From AG25 sp035517615 (lineage in GTDB: Bacteria; Gemmatimonadota; Gemmatimonadetes; Gemmatimonadales; GWC2-71-9), in contig DATIYM010000069.1 in NCBI GenBank assembly GCA_035517615.1, positions 1 to 17,526 of the forward strand: a stretch of DNA of 17,526 nucleotides, in the 5' to 3' direction. The first letter of the stretch is position 1, and each line of letters begins with the position of its first letter. A model generated the notes under the pieces. That model worked only from the letters and a program-made list of their open reading frames with translations, ran no database searches and was not told the origin of the DNA. Below, one piece after another: positions 14,966 to 17,526 of the stretch. The position numbers and the translations under genes are program-made.

Positions 14966-14991
14966 GTGCCGTCCTACCGTCCGACCTTTTT
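14959..14991 (+). terminator. Weak rho-independent terminator candidate
   Basis: GGTC (14959-14962) and TAGG (14963-14966) can pair with CCTA (14973-14976) and GACC (14983-14986) around a 6-base loop, with a one-sided 6-base bulge, followed by TTTTT (14987-14991). It sits at the end of the zinc-ribbon gene and runs into the last codons of rpsT on the other strand. The bulge makes it weak. Confidence 0.3.
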
Positions 14992-15228
14992 CACGTGCAC
15001 AGCGAGCCGCGACTTATGTCGCGCGGCGTTGTTGGGGTGAATCAGCCCCTTCCGCGCGGCACGGTCGAGCTGTCGCACGGCATCGCGATACGCGGTTTGC
15101 GCGGCGTCGCCCACCGAGGCGCGCACGCGCTTGATGGCGGTGCGCAGCGCGGATCGCTGGGCGCGATTGTGAGCCTCGTGGCGGCGGCTCTGACGCATGG
15201 CCTTCTTGGCGGACTTGATACGCGGCAA
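14974..15228 (-). CDS. rpsT: Ribosomal protein S20
   Basis: The 84-residue basic protein begins MPRIKSAKKAMRQSRRHEAH and ends AVHVKKVGR, and is S20 of the 30S subunit. It starts at TTG (15228-15226). The frame has no better start, and a strong GGGAGGG Shine-Dalgarno sequence sits about 5 bases upstream on this strand. A UUG start is also known for E. coli rpsT, where it is tied to autoregulation, so the same may hold here by analogy. A promoter lies 24-52 bases upstream. It converges with the zinc-ribbon gene, with 8 bases between the stops. Confidence 0.95.
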   Translation of the reverse strand: MPRIKSAKKAMRQSRRHEAHNRAQRSALRTAIKRVRASVGDAAQTAYRDAVRQLDRAARKGLIHPNNAARHKSRLAVHVKKVGR

Positions 15229-15251
15229 GACACCCTCCCGGTGAGCGGGGG

Positions 15252-15280
15252 AAGCTAGGCGGTAAGTGTAGTGTGGTCAA
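15252..15280 (-). promoter_or_regulatory. rpsT promoter
   Basis: On the minus strand TTGACC (15280-15275) and TAGCTT (15257-15252) are separated by 17 bases. The predicted start near 15245 leaves a leader of about 17 bases that contains the GGGAGGG ribosome-binding site. Confidence 0.65.
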
Positions 15281-15292
15281 GGCGCTACGACG

Positions 15293-15322
15293 TTGACCGC
15301 AGCGCGCCTGGTTCATTATCTT
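15293..15322 (+). promoter_or_regulatory. Putative promoter of the S2P-scpA-scpB operon
   Basis: TTGACC (15293-15298) and TATCTT (15317-15322) are 18 bases apart. The -35 box is the same TTGACC as in the divergent rpsT promoter, and the two -35 boxes are 12 bases apart back to back. The predicted start near 15329 lies downstream of the TTG at 15293 that opens the long reading frame, so this promoter and that start codon cannot both be right. Confidence 0.4.
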
Positions 15323-16033
15323 AGGCCGTTACCGACCCCAGAGAACTCTATCCAGCTCGACTTTCTCATCTGGGCCCCGGTGTTGCTGTTCTCGGTCGTG
15401 GCCCATGAGTATGCGCACGCCGAGGCGGCATTTCGTCAGGGCGATACCACCGCCTACCAACGCGGGCGGCTCACGCTGAATCCCCTCAAACACATCGACC
15501 CGTTCATGACGGTGGTCCTGCCTGCGCTGTTGTGGTTTTCGCACGCGGGGTTTCTGTTCGGGGCCGCGAAGCCCGTTCCGGTCGATCCGCGGAATTATCG
15601 CAATTACCGCCGCGGCGACATCATCGTCTCGCTCGCCGGCGTCAGCGCCAATCTCGGCCTGTCCGTAGTGTGCGTCATTCTGTTCGCGATCGTGGGGATG
15701 GTGGGGTCGCTGTCGCCGGCATTGAGCGGCACGTCGGACATCATCCAGCGGATGCTGTGGTATGGAGTGTCGCTCAATCTCGTGCTCGCGTTTTTCAACC
15801 TCCTCCCGATTCCGCCGCTCGACGGTAGCCACGTGCTGGTTCATCTGCTGCCGGCCCGTGCCGGTCTCACGTTTCAGCGGCTTTCCGCGCTCGGGTTCCT
15901 TCCGGTGCTGCTGCTCGTGTGGCTGCTTCCCGGTGCGGTCGACATTCTGCTCTGGCCCGCGTTCGCCCTCAAGAGCGTCGCCTGGCACGTCGTGGGCGAT
16001 TACGCGATTTCCCGCGAGGCGTTCACGCAATGA
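15293..16033 (+). CDS. Site-2-protease-family intramembrane zinc metallopeptidase
   Basis: This is a polytopic membrane metalloprotease of the M50/YwhC-like type. The zinc motif is HEYAH (H38, E39, H42 in the longest frame). The second conserved segment is FFNLLPIPPLDGSH (D177), and GRLTLNPLKHIDPFMTV plus AKPVPVDPRNYRNYRRGD are family-typical. These enzymes cut membrane-embedded substrates; the substrate here is unknown. The longest frame gives 246 residues from TTG 15293, with no Shine-Dalgarno sequence. The next standard in-frame start, GTG 15380, would remove half of the first helix. The ATC at 15350 (IQLDFLIWAPVLLFS) would match the usual family start. The start is unresolved. It overlaps scpA (ATGA). 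Confidence 0.88.
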   Translation: MTAARLVHYLRPLPTPENSIQLDFLIWAPVLLFSVVAHEYAHAEAAFRQGDTTAYQRGRLTLNPLKHIDPFMTVVLPALLWFSHAGFLFGAAKPVPVDPRNYRNYRRGDIIVSLAGVSANLGLSVVCVILFAIVGMVGSLSPALSGTSDIIQRMLWYGVSLNLVLAFFNLLPIPPLDGSHVLVHLLPARAGLTFQRLSALGFLPVLLLVWLLPGAVDILLWPAFALKSVAWHVVGDYAISREAFTQ

Positions 16034-16770
16034 CCAGCTCGATCCCCCTGCTGCAGGATGGATCCGGCTTCATCGTCGAGTTGGAGCAGTTCTCCGGTCC
16101 GCTCGACCTGCTGCTGCATCTGATTCGGGAAGATCAGCTCGATGTGACCGACCTGCCGATTGCCAAGATCGCGGATCAGTTTCTGGCCGTCATCAACGAG
16201 CTGCGCCTGAACCAGGCGGCGGATTACCTCGAAATGGCCGCGCGGCTTTTGCGGATCAAGGCGCAAATGCTGCTACCGCGGCACGTCGGAGCAGACGACT
16301 GGGAAGACCCGCGCGCCGAGCTGGTGCGCCGGTTGCTCGAGTATCAGCAGATCCGGGAGCTCGTCGATTGGCTCGCCCGGGCCGCGGCGCAGCGCGCCGA
16401 GCAGCTGGGGCGCGGCTACGAGGCGGTGGTCGATGTGCCGGTCGCGCCGGGGCCGCTCGTGTTCGAGCTGAACGATTTGCTGGCCGCCGCGGAGCGGGTG
16501 ATCTCGCTGATTCCGGAGCCGATGCTGCACCGGGTCGTCCCGCGGCCGCTCGACGTCGAAGGCGCGACGGCGCGGATTCATGCCCTGCTCGCCGAGCGAG
16601 AGGCGTTCGGGTGGAGTGACATCGTGATGCGGGGAGCCGGAATCGTGGAAGTCCTTTCGGTGTTCATCGCCCTGCTCGAGCTGGCCAAGCGAGGGACGCT
16701 CTCGCTGCACCAGCCGCAGGCCTTCGCCCCTCTCGAGATTCGCCGTGAGTCCGCTCGCGAAGCTGCTTGA
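16030..16770 (+). CDS. scpA: Segregation and condensation protein A (kleisin)
   Basis: The 246-residue protein is the kleisin subunit that bridges the SMC dimer and binds ScpB in the bacterial condensin complex, supporting chromosome compaction and segregation. The N-terminal domain has the family signature FSGPLDLLLHLIREDQLDVT (residues about 21-40) followed by DLPIAKIADQFL and the ARLLRIKAQMLLPR stretch. The C-terminal winged-helix part is VEVLSVFIALLELAKRGTLS. ATG 16030 overlaps the peptidase stop, and scpB starts 26 bases before its end. Confidence 0.95.
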   Translation: MTSSIPLLQDGSGFIVELEQFSGPLDLLLHLIREDQLDVTDLPIAKIADQFLAVINELRLNQAADYLEMAARLLRIKAQMLLPRHVGADDWEDPRAELVRRLLEYQQIRELVDWLARAAAQRAEQLGRGYEAVVDVPVAPGPLVFELNDLLAAAERVISLIPEPMLHRVVPRPLDVEGATARIHALLAEREAFGWSDIVMRGAGIVEVLSVFIALLELAKRGTLSLHQPQAFAPLEIRRESAREAA

Positions 16771-17293
16771 GGCGGCGCTGTTCGCCTCGTCGCGGCCGCT
16801 CACGCTCGAGGAGCTCGAGACGCTCGACCCCGCGGCCGGAGAAGGGCGGCTGCGCGCCGCGCTCGATGAGCTCAGGCTGCGCTATAGCGACGACGACCAC
16901 GGCATCGAGCTGGCGGAGATCGCGCACGGTTGGCAGTTCCTCACGCGGCGGGAGTACGCCGAAACGATCGAACGGGCGCAGTTCGCGACGCGCGCCAGGC
17001 GGCTCTCTCCCGCGGCGCTCGAAACGCTCGCCATCATCGCCTATCGCCAGCCGGTCGGGCGTCTCGAAGTCGAGGAGATTCGTGGTGTCGACTCGGGCGC
17101 GGTGCTCGAGAAGCTGGTCGAGCGCGAGTTGATCGAGGTGGTGACGCGCGGCGAAGGATTGGGCCGGCCGCTGCTCTACGGCACGACCGCGCAGTTCCTC
17201 GAAATCCTGGGCGTGAAAAGCCTCGAGGACCTGCCGCGTCTCGATGAGCTGTCTGTGGCCCTTCGCCCGCCGGCGCGCGTCGAGCCCGCATGA
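16745..17293 (+). CDS. scpB: Segregation and condensation protein B
   Basis: The 182-residue protein forms a dimer of winged-helix domains that binds ScpA in the SMC complex. It begins LAKLLEAALFASSRPLTLEE, and the second half carries LSPAALETLAIIAYRQPVGR and GRPLLYGTTAQFLEILGV, which are hallmark ScpB motifs. Start GTG 16745 lies inside the scpA 3' end (26-base overlap), so the two are made together. Its stop overlaps the ATG of a 12-codon stub (ATGA). Confidence 0.95.
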   Translation: MSPLAKLLEAALFASSRPLTLEELETLDPAAGEGRLRAALDELRLRYSDDDHGIELAEIAHGWQFLTRREYAETIERAQFATRARRLSPAALETLAIIAYRQPVGRLEVEEIRGVDSGAVLEKLVERELIEVVTRGEGLGRPLLYGTTAQFLEILGVKSLEDLPRLDELSVALRPPARVEPA

Positions 17294-17328
17294 CCGCGAT
17301 GCGCCTGCAGCGCGCCCTGGCGCGTTGA
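17290..17328 (+). pseudogene. Truncated start of an RluB-like pseudouridine synthase
   Basis: The frame begins at an ATG overlapping the scpB stop and reads MTAMRLQRALAR before a TGA at 17326-17328. RluB-like pseudouridine synthases commonly follow scpB and start with an MRLQRALARAGVASRR-like S4 domain, so this is a plausible remnant. The expected AGVASRR continuation is not found in any frame nearby. The identification rests on 12 residues and on synteny, so it is tentative. Confidence 0.35.
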
Positions 17329-17526
17329 AGACAGCGTTACAACGGGTAGCGACCTCATCAGGCTCACGGCGCGGGTACCGGCGCGCAAACGGAGAACGTC
17401 GCGAGCGGCGTAGCGCAGACGCGGCGACCTTGTTACATTGGTGCGGCAAGGCTCGGGCGCTTGGCGTCCCGGGCCATTTTTGTCTTTAGGCCAGCCGATT
17501 TTTCGTAATACAAATCTGCCTGGGAG
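17329..17526. other. Non-coding end region
   Basis: These 198 bases hold no convincing gene. The GC-rich first half contains a hairpin (GCGCG, GGTACCGG, CGCGC at 17369-17386) without a T-tract. TACATT at 17434-17439 is a possible -10 hexamer without a clear -35. The last 50 bases become AT-rich. An 81-residue arginine-rich frame across this region has no family likeness. The next gene lies outside the window. Confidence 0.5.
17450..17487 (+). terminator. Rho-independent terminator
   Basis: GGCTCGGG (17450-17457) pairs with CCCGGGCC (17468-17475), one pair being U-G. An inner CGC/GCG extends the stem with a TTG loop and a bulged T. It is followed by TTTTTGTCTTT (17477-17487). It lies about 160 bases after scpB and would end the S2P-scpA-scpB transcript, or act in the leader of a gene beyond the window. 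Confidence 0.7.

Noticed and set aside
17369..17386. Hairpin GCGCG-GGTACCGG-CGCGC
   Set aside because: Only a 5-base stem and no following T-tract, so it is not called a terminator.
17244..17489. An 81-residue frame after scpB
   Set aside because: It starts within scpB in another frame, is Arg-rich, crosses the terminator stem and resembles nothing known.
1..17526. tRNA, rRNA, CRISPR, IS or phage elements
   Set aside because: No T-loop signature, direct-repeat array, transposase or integrase motif, or terminal inverted repeats were seen on reading both strands.

Overview
The window reads as ordinary chromosomal DNA from a GC-rich, free-living bacterium with many GTG/TTG starts and strong translational coupling. 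The protein style and the pyrR-pyrB-pyrC and scpA-scpB blocks make me think of a Gemmatimonadota-like soil or sediment organism, but that is an impression that no search has tested. I see no rRNA, tRNA, IS element, integrase, phage gene or CRISPR array. Coding density is very high and no stretch over 300 bases lacks a gene.

Layout. (1) 1-168 is the 3' end of a coiled-coil protein. (2) 239-1963 is a SulP anion transporter with a STAS domain. Its 3' end overlaps a convergent class of polyphosphate kinase, ppk2 (1950-2759, minus). (3) 2884-8772 is a close-packed plus-strand run: a long U32 peptidase-family protein (probably an RNA hydroxylase type), a DUF1569/DinB-fold protein, a SnoaL-like protein, a membrane-anchored PH-like protein, a 52-residue DinB remnant, a beta carbonic anhydrase, a DHFR/RibD-like reductase and a mono-haem cytochrome c lipoprotein. 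From the PH protein to the cytochrome, each start overlaps the previous stop by 4 bases. (4) 8795-10524 holds four small exported proteins of unknown role. Two of them are diverged tandem paralogues (lipoproteins), and a good sigma70-type promoter lies between these two. (5) 10569-14965 is the pyrimidine operon pyrR-pyrB-pyrC, continued by a class II aldolase-family gene and a coiled-coil/zinc-ribbon protein, all with 1- or 4-base overlaps. (6) 14974-15228 (minus) is rpsT with a TTG start. It faces away from a site-2-protease-like membrane peptidase followed by scpA and scpB (15293-17293), with back-to-back promoters between. (7) 17290-17526 has a 12-codon stub that looks like the start of a pseudouridine synthase, then non-coding DNA with a good rho-independent terminator.

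How the genes relate. PyrR, PyrB and PyrC give UMP-responsive control and the second and third steps of pyrimidine synthesis. ScpA and ScpB are the kleisin and WHD subunits of the SMC condensin. The U32 protein, S20 and the S2P-like peptidase are housekeeping. The most interesting regulatory signal is a 13-of-14 match to the PyrR RNA-binding-loop consensus across the stop codon just upstream of pyrR. I found no convincing new defence, mobile or biosynthetic system. The less-described items are the paralogous Cys-tailed lipoproteins, the 9-residue-repeat/zinc-ribbon protein, the DinB remnant and the cut-off gene after scpB.
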